Part shown: positions 23,907 to 34,000 of the stretch, piece after piece | Layout of the letters: the number at the start of each line of letters is the position of its first letter | Position numbering within the stretch: the first letter of the stretch is position 1 | Source of the DNA: Candidatus Flexifilum breve | GTDB lineage: Bacteria > Chloroflexota > Anaerolineae > Aggregatilineales > Phototrophicaceae | Direction: 5' to 3' | Length of the DNA stretch: 64,000 nucleotides | NCBI GenBank assembly: GCA_016717205.1 | Contig: JADKGC010000002.1 | Location: 868,001 to 932,000 of the forward strand | The notes under the pieces: generated by a model | What the model was told of the DNA's origin: nothing | Seen by the model: the letters and a program-made list of their open reading frames with translations, nothing else | The model's database searches: none | Position numbers and translations under genes: made by a program

Positions 23907-24671
23907 ATGAGTACCAATCTCGTACCCGCGCACCACGATCAACACACCGATCATCCGCCGGGTCACCATCACGGGCATACGCACGCGCACGCCCACACGA
24001 ATCACCTTGCGCATCCGCAGCATCACACGCACCACGTCATCATCACGCAGACCCGACCGGAACACGTCCAAGCCTTAGCGGACGCTCAGCGGTTGGCCTT
24101 CCCCACGCTCGTGGATGACGAACTGATTTCGGTCCCGAAGTACCTCAAGCACCTCGATCTGTTCCCCGAAGGTCAAATCGTGGCGCTCGTCCGCGAAAAC
24201 GGTCGCGAAATCGCGGTCGGTTCGACGAGCACGTTCCGCACGAATTTCGACTTCATCAACAATCATCACACCTTCATGGAAGCCATTGCCGACGGCTGGC
24301 TGACGAATCATGAGCCCCATGGACAGTGGTTGTACGGCGCCGATATGAGCGTCCACCCGAAATACCGCGGGTTGAAGCTGGGACGCAAGCTGTATGACGC
24401 GCGCCGTGAGTTGGTGCGCCGCCTGAATTTGCGCGGCGAAGTGGCCGGAGCGCTGTTCCCCGGTTATGAGCAGTACAAGGAACAAATGACTATCGCGCAG
24501 TATGTTCTGCAGGTGCATCAGGCCAAGCTCTTTGACCCGACGCTCTCCGTGCAGATTCGAAACGGTTTCCGGGTGCGCGGTATTATGTATGACCACATCA
24601 GCGACTCGCGTTCGGACAACGCAGCCGCTTTAATTGTGCGGGAGAACCCCTTCTACAGCCCCAGAGGCTAG
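23907..24671 (+). CDS. GNAT acetyltransferase with His-rich N-terminus (YhcX-type GNAT domain without nitrilase)
   Basis: Protein of 254 residues. Residues 9-43 contain about 17 histidines in HxH and HHH clusters, a likely metal-binding extension. Residues about 46-250 match the GNAT half of the bifunctional GNAT/carbon-nitrogen hydrolase proteins: LFPEGQIVALVREN, DGWLTNHEPHGQWLYGADMSVHP, the acetyl-CoA loop YRGLKLGRKLYDARREL, LFPGYEQYKEQMTIAQYV and NGFRVRGIMYDHI. In those proteins a nitrilase domain follows; here the frame stops at 24671 with no nitrilase. It is 4 bp after the aldehyde dehydrogenase, with GGAGG overlapping that stop region. Acetylation of an amine from the same pathway is inferred. 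Confidence 0.78.
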   Translation: MSTNLVPAHHDQHTDHPPGHHHGHTHAHAHTNHLAHPQHHTHHVIITQTRPEHVQALADAQRLAFPTLVDDELISVPKYLKHLDLFPEGQIVALVRENGREIAVGSTSTFRTNFDFINNHHTFMEAIADGWLTNHEPHGQWLYGADMSVHPKYRGLKLGRKLYDARRELVRRLNLRGEVAGALFPGYEQYKEQMTIAQYVLQVHQAKLFDPTLSVQIRNGFRVRGIMYDHISDSRSDNAAALIVRENPFYSPRG

Positions 24672-24723
24672 GCGCAGGGGGGACGGCGGTCGTCCTTTCT
24701 GCGGTGTAGGAGCGGGATGCGAC

Positions 24724-24753
24724 ACGGGATGCTCAAGCGGAGCATCCCGTTTT
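24724..24753 (+). terminator. Intrinsic terminator after the ALDH-GNAT operon
   Basis: ACGGGATGCT-CAAGCGG-AGCATCCCGT followed by TTTG. It ends about 80 bases after the GNAT stop, directly against the stop of the converging WD40 gene. Confidence 0.85.
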
Positions 24754-24756
24754 GAT

Positions 24757-25878
24757 TCACGGCTCTGGCGGCTCAACAAGCGTGGTTGTGTCCCAGATCC
24801 GGACAGTACCATCGATACTCGTACTGACTAAATGACTGCCGTCACCGCTCCAAAACAGTTGTCTTAGGTAATCGCTATGACCCGTTACGACGATCCTAGT
24901 GCTCGTTGGCACATGCAGGAGATAGAAATCTTTCGAGCCAAGGTCACTCCACGCCAGCCATGCACCGTTGGTATGCCAGGTTAGCCCAGACACATTATTG
25001 GCTGCAGCTTCAATAGCAACTGATCGCCCGCTGGCTAAATCGACGACCACCATATTCACCGGAATCAGCGCGTCACTCGTGGGGTCACCGACCATGCCAT
25101 AAGCGATGTGTTCCCCCGTCGGACTCCATTGCGCTGTCAGGATATTAAACCAGAGCGAAGGGATTTGCTGCGTAAATTGAGCAGTGCGGATATCCCAAAT
25201 CCGGTTCACCCCCCAAACCGGGATCAGGATTTGTGTTCCTTCCGGGTTCCAAGAGAGAGTCACGCCGATCATTCGCAGGGTCGGGGATGCTTGCAGACGT
25301 GAAAAGGTGGTCATATCCCAGAGTTCAAGCATGCCATCGGTGATCGGGTTCCCGGCAGAGTTATATACCGGAGCTCCAGAATCCCATGTTTGCACGGTAT
25401 AGGAGGAGATCGCTAACTGCGAACCATCAGGACTCCAAGTTATAGCTATCGGCACGGCATAGTGCGGGGACAGCGTGGCCAACAAAGCACCGATGACGAC
25501 ATTCCACACTTTCACGGAACTATCGAGGCTGTTACTGGCAAGGCGGGTGCCATCAGGGGACCAATCCAGCGCGCCAATGGCGGCAGTATGGCCGGATAAC
25601 GTGTCTAGGAGTTCAAAGGCGTTGCTATAGATGTGAATGTCGCCATTTTCTAGACCAACTGCGACTCGGCTTCCGGTGGCATCGACAGCCGCCCCAACCA
25701 AGTTCCAAGCGGAATTGTGCAGTTCAAAATAGGGCAAATGACTGCTTGGGTCAGTCCCGTTAGTCACGATAGAGGTTTGCGCAGCAACCGGGGTTATCTG
25801 GATTGCGCTCAATAAGCAGAGCAATCCAATGAAGATCCATCTGCGGCTCAGGTTGTGTCGATAGGAATTCCACTTCAT
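24757..25878 (-). CDS. Secreted WD40 beta-propeller protein
   Basis: Protein of 373 residues with an N-terminal signal or anchor (residues 13-34, LSAIQITPVAAQ cut site) and then one seven-bladed WD40-type propeller. Clear blades: LSGHTAAIGALDWSPDGTRLA ... VKVWNV; PIAITWSPDGSQLAISS; VTLSWNPEGTQILIPVW; LTAQWSPTGEHIAYGM; GLTWHTNGAWLAWSD; QLFWSGDGSHLVSTSIDGTVRIWD. No catalytic domain. An extracytoplasmic scaffold role is inferred from fold only. GGAG lies six bases before the ATG. The DNA is less GC-rich than in neighbouring genes. Confidence 0.78.
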   Translation of the reverse strand: MKWNSYRHNLSRRWIFIGLLCLLSAIQITPVAAQTSIVTNGTDPSSHLPYFELHNSAWNLVGAAVDATGSRVAVGLENGDIHIYSNAFELLDTLSGHTAAIGALDWSPDGTRLASNSLDSSVKVWNVVIGALLATLSPHYAVPIAITWSPDGSQLAISSYTVQTWDSGAPVYNSAGNPITDGMLELWDMTTFSRLQASPTLRMIGVTLSWNPEGTQILIPVWGVNRIWDIRTAQFTQQIPSLWFNILTAQWSPTGEHIAYGMVGDPTSDALIPVNMVVVDLASGRSVAIEAAANNVSGLTWHTNGAWLAWSDLGSKDFYLLHVPTSTRIVVTGHSDYLRQLFWSGDGSHLVSTSIDGTVRIWDTTTLVEPPEP

Positions 25879-25962
25879 GGCAAACTCCGTTGGTGGTGCA
25901 GGGAATAATGGCTTTGAAACTCTAGTTCAGCCCAACACAGAATAGATCAAGACTGATGCGTG

Positions 25963-26511
25963 CTATTCCGTATTTTCTTCCCGGAATTTTGCCCAAATCC
26001 GGGGGTATTTATCTCTGAAGCGGCGATCATAGTCTTCAGTTGAAGAAGCTATTTTCCAAAGACTTTCGCCTCTCGATAGGGGTTCAAATGGATAGGCTGG
26101 AAGTGAGGGCATGAGGTCTGTTCCGGTTTTCTCTCGATACGCGTTCTGCCCCACAAAGATCAACGGCTCGGCCACGATGTCACGTCGTGCGTTCAGAGGA
26201 ACGATATCCGCTAGAGTTTCGGGGTTAGCCAGCACCTGTTCGTAGATGTCTCGCCCCTGTCCCACCAGCCAAGCCCGGAAATCCCACCAACCGCTGTCCC
26301 CTAAACCACCATAGATGAAATCAGCAATATCGCTGAGATGATCGAGGTCAGCCCGAGCCACCAAGCCCGAAAAAATTCGTTCAAATTCGAGAACTTCCTC
26401 TACTGGCCGTGACACCAATTCTTTGACCAGAAGTTCGGCTTGTTTGTCCCCAGCATTGTCGCTTGCGCTTTTTGTGGTTTCTACCAAGCACCAAAATAGA
26501 ACAATGTCCAA
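25963..26511 (-). CDS. DUF4240 domain protein
   Basis: Protein of 182 residues. I placed the start at the TTG at 26511: GGAGG stands four bases before it and the resulting MDIVLFWCLVETT matches the FWxLIE start of DUF4240. Further family features: LLVKELVSRPVEEVLEFERIF, then DSGWWDFRAWLVGQGRDIYEQVLANPETLAD, close to the FRxWLIxQGxxVFExALxxPDxLAD signature. DUF4240 is related to MolR-type and Imm-like proteins of unknown role. Codon use and lower GC resemble the WD40 neighbour more than the rest of the window. Confidence 0.75.
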   Translation of the reverse strand: MDIVLFWCLVETTKSASDNAGDKQAELLVKELVSRPVEEVLEFERIFSGLVARADLDHLSDIADFIYGGLGDSGWWDFRAWLVGQGRDIYEQVLANPETLADIVPLNARRDIVAEPLIFVGQNAYREKTGTDLMPSLPAYPFEPLSRGESLWKIASSTEDYDRRFRDKYPRIWAKFREENTE

Positions 26512-26571
26512 GACGCCTCCAAAATCCAAAACTTCTTGTCTGAATTGGGTTCATTTCGGCAGGTCGACTGC

Positions 26572-27474
26572 TTATTGCAGCGCCCACCCGTCCTGCATGC
26601 GCGTGAACACATCCCACCCGAAGCGGCGATAGAACCGCCCCGCGCCTGCTGCCTCATCGTCGGCGGCCACGGTGAGCACCACGCGCGTACTCCCCGCCAG
26701 CCGCAGCCATTCGACGGCATGCCGCACCAACCATGCGCCAAGGCCGCGATTCCGCCATGGTTCCTCGACGTACAGTTCCGCCAGCTCGCCCCACCCGCGC
26801 AGAGCGGGCAGCGCGCCACCTTCGCTCAGATCGCCAACGCATTCGCACCAACCGAGCACCTCATCCCCGCGCCACGCCGTGAAGCGTGTCCCCCAGATAT
26901 TGCCGACGCTGCGGCGGATGGTCAGACCGTCCACGGGAGCGTCGCCGGGCAGCGGAATCGCGTCCAGCCACCCGCCGAATAGCGCTTCGTTCCGCTCCGG
27001 GTTCGGAGAGAAACCGCCGCGCGTAAACACGTCCGCCAGATGCGCCCAGACATCAGGAATGCCCCCAATGGGCGCGCCGGGTAAACCGCTGTCCCAGGCA
27101 GAGACGCGCGGCGCGTTCCAGATCTGCATTTGGGCTTGCGCCGCAGCGAGCAGCGCGGACGCCGCAGCCTGATGGTCGGGGGTGGCGAACAGCCAAGCGA
27201 TATCCCCCGATCCGCGATATTCTACCCCGACCTCGTCATCGTCGGCGTAACGCAGCAGATGCGCCACCGCCCGCGCTTGCCCGCGCTGCGTGACGACCAG
27301 CGTTTGGCGCTCGGCCACCCACGGATCGATGATGATCTGCTGTGGATGGCGCGCCAGATGCTGTTCGATGTAGGTGGCGGGGAGCGCCCAACCGGGCAGC
27401 ACGGCGCTCACATGCTGGTTGATGAGCATTTGCAGTTCGGGGAGATGTTCGCTGCGGTACGGTTCAATCACCAT
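26572..27474 (-). CDS. Tandem GNAT N-acetyltransferase
   Basis: Protein of 300 residues with two GNAT halves. The N-terminal one (residues 1-150) is degenerate: EPYRSEHLPELQMLINQH, VEYRGSGDIAWLFATPDHQAAASALL. The C-terminal one (155-300) has the acetyl-CoA loop in ELAELYVEEPWRNRGLGAWLVRHAV (R/Q-x-x-G-x-G/A as RNRGLG) and the end AGRFYRRFGWDVFTRMQ. Duplicated GNATs of this type include mycothiol-synthase-like and aminoglycoside-type enzymes, but nothing marks a substrate. It ends about 60 bases before the DUF4240 start. Confidence 0.8.
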   Translation of the reverse strand: MVIEPYRSEHLPELQMLINQHVSAVLPGWALPATYIEQHLARHPQQIIIDPWVAERQTLVVTQRGQARAVAHLLRYADDDEVGVEYRGSGDIAWLFATPDHQAAASALLAAAQAQMQIWNAPRVSAWDSGLPGAPIGGIPDVWAHLADVFTRGGFSPNPERNEALFGGWLDAIPLPGDAPVDGLTIRRSVGNIWGTRFTAWRGDEVLGWCECVGDLSEGGALPALRGWGELAELYVEEPWRNRGLGAWLVRHAVEWLRLAGSTRVVLTVAADDEAAGAGRFYRRFGWDVFTRMQDGWALQ

Positions 27475-27602
27475 GCAGGCGTAGCCTCACTCGATCTATC
27501 CGGATCTACATGCGCGGAAGGGCACCGTCTGATCCCGCGCCAAAGCAGTTAGATTACTCATATTTTCAGCTTCCATTGTCCACGACTTCAAACAATTCGC
27601 GC

Positions 27603-27608
27603 TATACT
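27603..27608 (+). promoter_or_regulatory. TATACT -10 box of the first TIR gene
   Basis: TATACT 34 bases before the ATG at 27642. The second TIR gene has the same hexamer (30980-30985) at almost the same distance. No strong -35. Confidence 0.35.
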
Positions 27609-27641
27609 GTTTTTCTACTGTTCAGTCGCGGACTTCAGATT

Positions 27642-30600
27642 ATGGCCGATATATTTATTTCCTACTCCCGGCGCGATGCCGCCTTTGCCAAACAGTTGAC
27701 CAATGCACTGGAACAATCCGGTCGCGACGTGTGGATCGACTGGCAGGATATCCCCCGCGCCGCCGACTGGCTCAACGAAATTTTTGACGGCATCGAACGC
27801 GCGGAGACGGTGGTCAATGTTGTCAGCCGCAACTCGCTGATCAGCGAAGTGTGCAATCAGGAGATCGCCTATGCCCGCAAGCACGGCAAGCGCATCATCC
27901 CGCTGATTCATGAGAACATCACGCCGGACATCGAAGCCGAAATCAACGCCCATTGGGGCAACCAACTGTGGGGCAGCACAGGGATCGCCAACTGGGAGGC
28001 GGTACGCCACCTCAACTGGATCTTTTTCCCCAAGAGCGAAAACGGCGACGTTGCCCAGGACGTGTTCGACCGCGAATATGCCGCCCTGATCCAGGCGATT
28101 GAAACTGATCTCACGCATGTGCGCCTGCATACCCGCTATCTCGTCCAGTCGCTGGACTGGGACAATAACGCGCAGAACCCCAGCTACCTGCTGTATGGCG
28201 ACGAACTGACCGCCGCGGAGCAGTGGCTCGTGGGGTGGGATCTCGACAAGCAGCGCCGCATCGACAGCGGCGAGCAGCAGCTCAAACAACCGGAGCCGAC
28301 CGTCTTGCAGCGGCAGTTCGTCGCCGCCAGTCGTCAGGCTGAAAACGAGCGCGCCGCCCGGCTCATGCAGTTGGAAACCAGCCGCAAAATGTCGGAGGAA
28401 GCGGCGCAGCGCTCGGAAGAGAGCGCCAAACGCGCGCAGCGGGACGCGCGCAATGCCCGCATCACGTTGATCACACTCGGCGTGGTCGGCACGCTGATCA
28501 TTATGGCAGTGTTCATCTTCACCAATCTGCAAATCGGCGAGGCGAACGCGCGCGAAGCCAGCGCCGCGACCAGCGTCTATGAAGCCGGGGTGGAAGTGCA
28601 GAGCGCAGGCGAACGCGTCGCCACCGCGCAAATGCGCCAGCAGGAAGCGGTCATTCAGGTGGCCAACGCCAATGCGACTCTCGCGCCGATCCCGGTCACG
28701 CTCACGCGCTCCGGCGTCGTGCTGGACGAGGCGCTGACCAACGTCGCCAACGCGAACACCGTGCTCACGGCCATTCCGCCGACGCTGACCTACGTCTCCG
28801 CTGAAATTCGCGCGGGGGAAGAACGCATCCGCGCGCTGCGGATGGCCAGCTACGCGCAGCAGTTCCTCGAAGGCTCAGAACCCAACGCCGAACTCGCGGC
28901 GCTGTTCGCCATTCGGTCGCTCAACAGCCTGTACACCGAAACCGCCGACGCGGTGCTCGTGCCCGCGTCCGAACGCCTGCATACCCTGCGCGTGTTCGAC
29001 GTGGCAGAGTCCGACGACCTGAGCGCGGCGGTGATCGGCGCGGACGGCCAGCAGGCGATTACGGGCAGCTTCAGCGGCGCGCTCACCGTGTGGGATACTC
29101 AGACGGGCGCGCGCGTGCGCGACCTCGCGCCGCAGCCCGACAGCATCAATGCGCTGGCGCTCACCACCGATGGGAATAAGCTCGTCGTGGCGCTCAACGA
29201 TCAGTCGCTGCTCGTGCTGGATGCCGCCACGGGTGAGGTCCTCGCCACCATGCCGCCGACCTTCAATGTCATCAGCGAACTGGCGATCAGCCCGGACGGT
29301 CAAAGCGTGATCTCCGGCGCGCGAAACGGCGTGCTCTACCTGTGGAACATCAACGACGGCAGCCTGATTCGGCGCTTCACCGGGCACACCAGCGAAATCT
29401 TCAGCCTGTCGTTCAGCGCCGATGGCGAGTTTGTGGTGTCCAGCGCGAATGAGCCGACCGCCCGCCTGTGGAACGTCGCAACGGGGGCGTTGGTGCGGGA
29501 AATCGAAACGACGAACGTCAACATTGTCGCGCTTAGTCCCGATGGCCGCAACGTGCTCTCCGGTTCAACGATTGATGGGCACATTCGCCTGTGGAATGCG
29601 AAATCGGGCAGCGTAGTCCAGGAATTCACCAATGATACCAGCGTCGCCGCGCCGATCATTTTCAGCGCGGACGGCCGCCGCGTGCTGATCGGCACGGGGG
29701 GCAGCGGCATTCGCCTGTGGGATGTGGACAGCGGGCAAATGGAGCGCATCCTCGAAGGGCATTCCGGCGCGCTGCTGGATGTAGCCTTTACCCCGAATGC
29801 GGAAACAGCCGTGTCGGTGTCCATTGATGGCACCATGCGGGTGTGGGATCTCGATCTCACGAATCACAGTAACCGCGTGTTTCTTGGTCATCTTGGCCCG
29901 GCGATCGCCGCCGCCTTCAGTCCCGACGGGCAAATGGCACTCTCGGGCGGCAGTGATACCATGCGCCTGTGGAATGTGGCAACCGGCGATCTGATCCGCC
30001 CATTTGAAGGGCACAGCGGGCCGATCTTCAAGGTGGCTTTCAGCGCGGACGGGCAAATGGCGCTCTCCGCCTCGTTTGATGGCACAGCACGTTTATGGAA
30101 TGTGAACACCGGGGAGTCGCTGCGCGTGTTCAACACGGGCGAACCGCTGTTCACCGCGGCCTTTGCGCCAGATGGTCAAACGGTCATCACCGGGTCACAG
30201 GTGGGGACGGTGCGCCAATACAACCTGGAGACGGGCGCGCTCGTCCGCGAACTGCTCCCGCACAGCGACTCCGTGTGGGCGCTCACGTTCAGCAGCGACG
30301 GCCAGCGGCTGATTTCAGCGGCCAACGATGGCGAAATTCTCATCACCGACCTGAGCGCCGACGATATTTTCAGCAGCTTTGTCAGCTTCCAGAATCACAC
30401 GCAGGTCTTCGACATCGCGCTCAGCCCGACCGAACCCGTGTTCGCGGTCGGCGCGCCGGATTACAGCGTGCAGATCGACAGTCTGGAAACGGGCGCGGCC
30501 CAACGCGTGCTGCGCGGGCATACCAACGTGATCTATGCGCTGGCTTACAGCCCCGATGGACGAACGCTGGTCACCGCGTCGGCGGATAACACGCTGCGCC

Positions 30601-30845
30601 TGTGGGATGTCGCGACGGGCGAGACGATCCGCGTGTTGAGCGGGCACACTGGCGTCGTGCGCGGCGTCGACTTCAGCCCGGACGGTCGGCGCGTGATCTC
30701 CGCGTCGTTTGACGGTACGGTGCGCCTCTGGGATTTCGACTATCACGATTTCGTCGCGGAAGTGTGCCGCCAGCTCGTGCGCGACTTCACGCCGGACGAA
30801 CGACTGCGCTACAGCATCGACCCCGCGCCCACCTGCCCGCGGTGA
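27642..30845 (+). CDS. TIR - transmembrane - WD40 protein (1)
   Basis: Protein of 1067 residues. The TIR domain (1-130) begins MADIFISYSRRDAAFAKQL and carries the candidate NADase glutamate Glu74 in EVCNQEIAYARKHGKRIIPL. A linker with the known pattern LDWDNNAQNPSYLLYGDEL ... EPTVLQRQFVAASR leads to an Arg/Glu coiled coil, then one membrane helix at about 274-293 (ITLITLGVVGTLIIMAVFIF), so the TIR domain faces the cytosol. After a 150-residue coiled region, 14 WD40 units (about 443-1040) would form two seven-bladed propellers outside. Several are degenerate compared with the next gene. The C-terminus ends FTPDERLRYSIDPAPTCP, a common tail in such proteins. The role may be sensing or defence by NAD loss, or assembly; inferred. 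Confidence 0.88.
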   Translation: MADIFISYSRRDAAFAKQLTNALEQSGRDVWIDWQDIPRAADWLNEIFDGIERAETVVNVVSRNSLISEVCNQEIAYARKHGKRIIPLIHENITPDIEAEINAHWGNQLWGSTGIANWEAVRHLNWIFFPKSENGDVAQDVFDREYAALIQAIETDLTHVRLHTRYLVQSLDWDNNAQNPSYLLYGDELTAAEQWLVGWDLDKQRRIDSGEQQLKQPEPTVLQRQFVAASRQAENERAARLMQLETSRKMSEEAAQRSEESAKRAQRDARNARITLITLGVVGTLIIMAVFIFTNLQIGEANAREASAATSVYEAGVEVQSAGERVATAQMRQQEAVIQVANANATLAPIPVTLTRSGVVLDEALTNVANANTVLTAIPPTLTYVSAEIRAGEERIRALRMASYAQQFLEGSEPNAELAALFAIRSLNSLYTETADAVLVPASERLHTLRVFDVAESDDLSAAVIGADGQQAITGSFSGALTVWDTQTGARVRDLAPQPDSINALALTTDGNKLVVALNDQSLLVLDAATGEVLATMPPTFNVISELAISPDGQSVISGARNGVLYLWNINDGSLIRRFTGHTSEIFSLSFSADGEFVVSSANEPTARLWNVATGALVREIETTNVNIVALSPDGRNVLSGSTIDGHIRLWNAKSGSVVQEFTNDTSVAAPIIFSADGRRVLIGTGGSGIRLWDVDSGQMERILEGHSGALLDVAFTPNAETAVSVSIDGTMRVWDLDLTNHSNRVFLGHLGPAIAAAFSPDGQMALSGGSDTMRLWNVATGDLIRPFEGHSGPIFKVAFSADGQMALSASFDGTARLWNVNTGESLRVFNTGEPLFTAAFAPDGQTVITGSQVGTVRQYNLETGALVRELLPHSDSVWALTFSSDGQRLISAANDGEILITDLSADDIFSSFVSFQNHTQVFDIALSPTEPVFAVGAPDYSVQIDSLETGAAQRVLRGHTNVIYALAYSPDGRTLVTASADNTLRLWDVATGETIRVLSGHTGVVRGVDFSPDGRRVISASFDGTVRLWDFDYHDFVAEVCRQLVRDFTPDERLRYSIDPAPTCPR

Positions 30846-30852
30846 CAACCAA

Positions 30853-30930
30853 CCTCACCCCGTTTCGCTCCGCTCAACCGTCCCTCTCCGTGTGGAGAGG
30901 GACGGCTGGCGCAGCCAGCAGGGTGAGGTT
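30853..30930. repeat. Family A variant between the TIR genes
   Basis: CCTCACCCCGTTTCGCTCCGC ... TCCCTCTCC GTGT GGAGAGGGA, then GGCTGGCGCAGCCAGCAGGGTGAGG. The longer arm pair (GCTGGC/GCCAGC) is typical of the variant also seen at 37669-37784. Confidence 0.85.
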
Positions 30931-30979
30931 CCCCGCCGCAATCTCTATGGATCCGCCGTCGGCAGCGCGAAATTCGGTT

Positions 30980-30985
30980 TATACT
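30980..30985 (+). promoter_or_regulatory. TATACT -10 box of the second TIR gene
   Basis: TATACT 35 bases before the ATG, mirroring the arrangement at 27603. It suggests the paralogue has its own promoter. Confidence 0.35.
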
Positions 30986-31020
30986 AATTTCTAACCATTA
31001 CTTCGCGGATAAAAGAGCTT

Positions 31021-34000
31021 ATGGCTGATATCTTCATTTCCTATTCCCGGCGCGATTCCCTCTTTGCCAAGCAGTTGACCAACGCCTTCGAGAAAGACGG
31101 GCGGGATGTGTGGATCGACTGGGAAGACATCCCCCGCGCCGCCGACTGGCTCAACGAGATTTACGCGGGCATCGAACGCGCCGACACGGTCGTGCAGATC
31201 GTCAGCCGCCATTCGCTGTGCAGCGAAATCTGCAACCACGAGATCGCGTATGCGCGCAAGCTGGGCAAGCGCATCGTGCCGCTCATCCACGAGAACATCA
31301 GCGGCGAGACGGAAGTCTACGTGCGGGCGCAGTGGGCGGGTGTGACATGGAAAGAGATCGCCGAGGGCAACTGGCAGGCGATCAGCCATCTCAACTGGAT
31401 TTTCTTCGTCAAAGAGGCCGATGGTTCGCTGGCCGCCGAGGTCTTCGAGCGCGAATATCAGGGGCTGGTGCAGGCTATCGAGACCGATTTGACGCACACC
31501 CGCGGCCACACCCGCTACCTCGTGCGCGCGCTCGACTGGAAGGCCAACGCGGAAAATCCGAGCTATCTGCTCGTCGGCGATGATCTGATCGGCGCGGAAA
31601 AGTGGCTGTCGGACTGGGACGGCGACCTGCAGTGCCGCATCGATATGGGCGACACCCGCGTCAAACAACCCGCGCCGACGGACGATCAGCGCGCCTACAT
31701 CCAAGCCAGCCGGGAAGCCGAAGACGAACGCGCCGCCCGCCTGCTGGAACTGGAGACCAGCCGCCAGCGGTCGGAAGAAGCGGCGCAAGCGGCTAAGGCC
31801 AGCGCCGAACTCGCGCACCGCCGGGCAACCTTCGCGCGGCGCATCATCTATGCGCTGGCGATCCTCGGCACGCTGATCATCGTGGGCGTGGTCGCCTTCA
31901 CGAGCACCCAGGTCAACGAAGCCGAGCGGGAAGTCGCCGGGGCACGCACGGCCTTGACGGCCATCCCGCCGACGCTGACCGCCGTGAGCGGGCAGATTCA
32001 GGCCGGGCAGCGGCGCATCAACTCGCTGCGCTTGGCAAATGCGGCGGGCGAAATGCTCAACGACCCGGCGGGCAACAGCGAAACCGCCGCGCTGCTGGCG
32101 ATCTATGCGCTGAATTCGGCCTACACCGACTCCGCCGATGCCGCGCTCATCAAAGCCGTGGATGACCTGTACACGCTGCGCATCATGCGTGGGCATCAAC
32201 GCGCCGTGACGTCGGTCACGTTCAGTCCGGACAGCCAAACGCTGATCTCCGGTTCGTATGATGGCTTTGTCTCGCTGTGGGATGTGGCGACCGGTCAGCG
32301 CCTGCGCACCTTCCCCGGTCACACCGGGCCGGTGCAAGCGGTCGCCTTCAGTCCGTCCGCGCCCGTGATCGTGTCGGCATCGGATGATTACACGCTGCGC
32401 CTGTGGGAAGTCGAGACCGGGCGCACCATCCATGTGCTGACCGGACACAGCGGCGGGGTCACCAGCGTCGCCTTCAGCCCAAATGGGCGCTGGGTGATCT
32501 CCGGCGGGCAGGATGGCACCGTGCGTCAGTGGAACACCAGCACGGGCGAACTCACGCGCACCTTCGATGCCGGGCATACGGGCGCAATCATGAGCGTCGC
32601 CTACAGCGCGGATGGCACACAGGTGATCTCCGGCGGGCAGGATGATCTCGTCATCGTGTGGGACGTGGAGACGAGCGCGGTGGTTCGCACGCTGAGCGGA
32701 CACAACAACACCGTGCGCAGCGTCGCCTTCAACGCGGATGGCACGCAGGCGCTGTCGGGCTCGGACGATTACACCGTGCGCCTGTGGGATGTGGCGACGG
32801 GCGAACTGCTCAAGACGCTGGCGGGGCATACGGCGGGCGTGTCAAGCGTGAGCTTTGGCTTTGACGCGGGGACAGCGCTGACCGGCTCCTATGACGGCAC
32901 GATCCAGTTGTGGAATCTGGAAACGGGCGCGGCGATCCGCGTGTTCGCGGGGCATACGGCGTGGGTGACGGGTGTGGCCTTCAGTCCCGATGGCCGCATC
33001 ATCGCGTCGGGGTCGCGTGATTCGACCATCCGCCTGTGGGAAGGCGCGCTCGGCGGGTCGGCGCGCGTGTTTGCCGGACATACTGGGTGGGTGATGGGCG
33101 TCGCCTTCAGCGCGGATGGGCAAACTGCCGCCTCCGCTTCGACGGATGACACGCTGCGGATGTGGAATGTTGCCACCGGGCAGTCACTGCGCACGTTCTA
33201 CGGGCACACGGGCGGCGTGACCAGCGTCGCCTTTACGCCGGATGGGCTATCGCTGCTCTCCGGCTCGTATGACACGACGCTGCGGTTGTGGGACATCGCG
33301 ACTGGCGCGACGATCCGCACGTTCCGCGGGCATACCTCACGGGTGGTCAGCGTGGCGGTCAGCCCGGATGGCACGCAAGCGCTCTCCGGTTCAACCGACA
33401 AAACCATGATCCTGTGGGACATGGCGACCGGGGAAGCAATCCGCACGTTCACCGGGCACACCGAACCTGTGCTGCAAGTCGCCTTCAGCCCGGATGGGCG
33501 CACGGCGCTCTCCGCGTCGTGGGATGGCTCGCTGCGCCTATGGGATCTGGAAACGGGCGAAATGATCCGCGACTTCAAGGGGCATTCGGGCATGGTGACG
33601 AGCGTCGCCTTCAGTCCGGATGGGCAAACGGCGATCTCGGGCTCGTACGACACCACGCTCATCCTGTGGGACGTGAACACGGGTGACGCGCTGTATACCT
33701 TCAAGGGACATACGTCCGGTATCAACCGCGTCGCCTTCAGTCCCGATGGGCAGTTGGTGGCTTCGGGCACCACCTCGTCGACGATCCGCGTGTGGAATGT
33801 GGCCACTCACGAAACCGTCCGGTCGCTGGCGGGGCACACCGCGCCGATCTACGGGCTGACGTTCAGTCCGGATAGTCAAAGCGTGCTCTCTGGTTCCGCC
33901 GACGCCACGCTGCGCCTGTGGGACACGGATTTTCACAACCTGATCACCTACGCCTGCGCGCACATCTTCCGCGACCTGACGGCCAACGAGCGCACGATCT

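Noticed and set aside
30991..32829. A 612-codon minus-strand frame opposite the second TIR gene
   Set aside because: Low-complexity Arg/His/Asp frame, no domain; antisense to a clear TIR-WD40 gene.
32184..33930. Periodic 126-bp DNA repeats in the second TIR gene as a satellite or CRISPR
   Set aside because: The period equals three times the 42-residue WD40 unit, and the frame is intact throughout.
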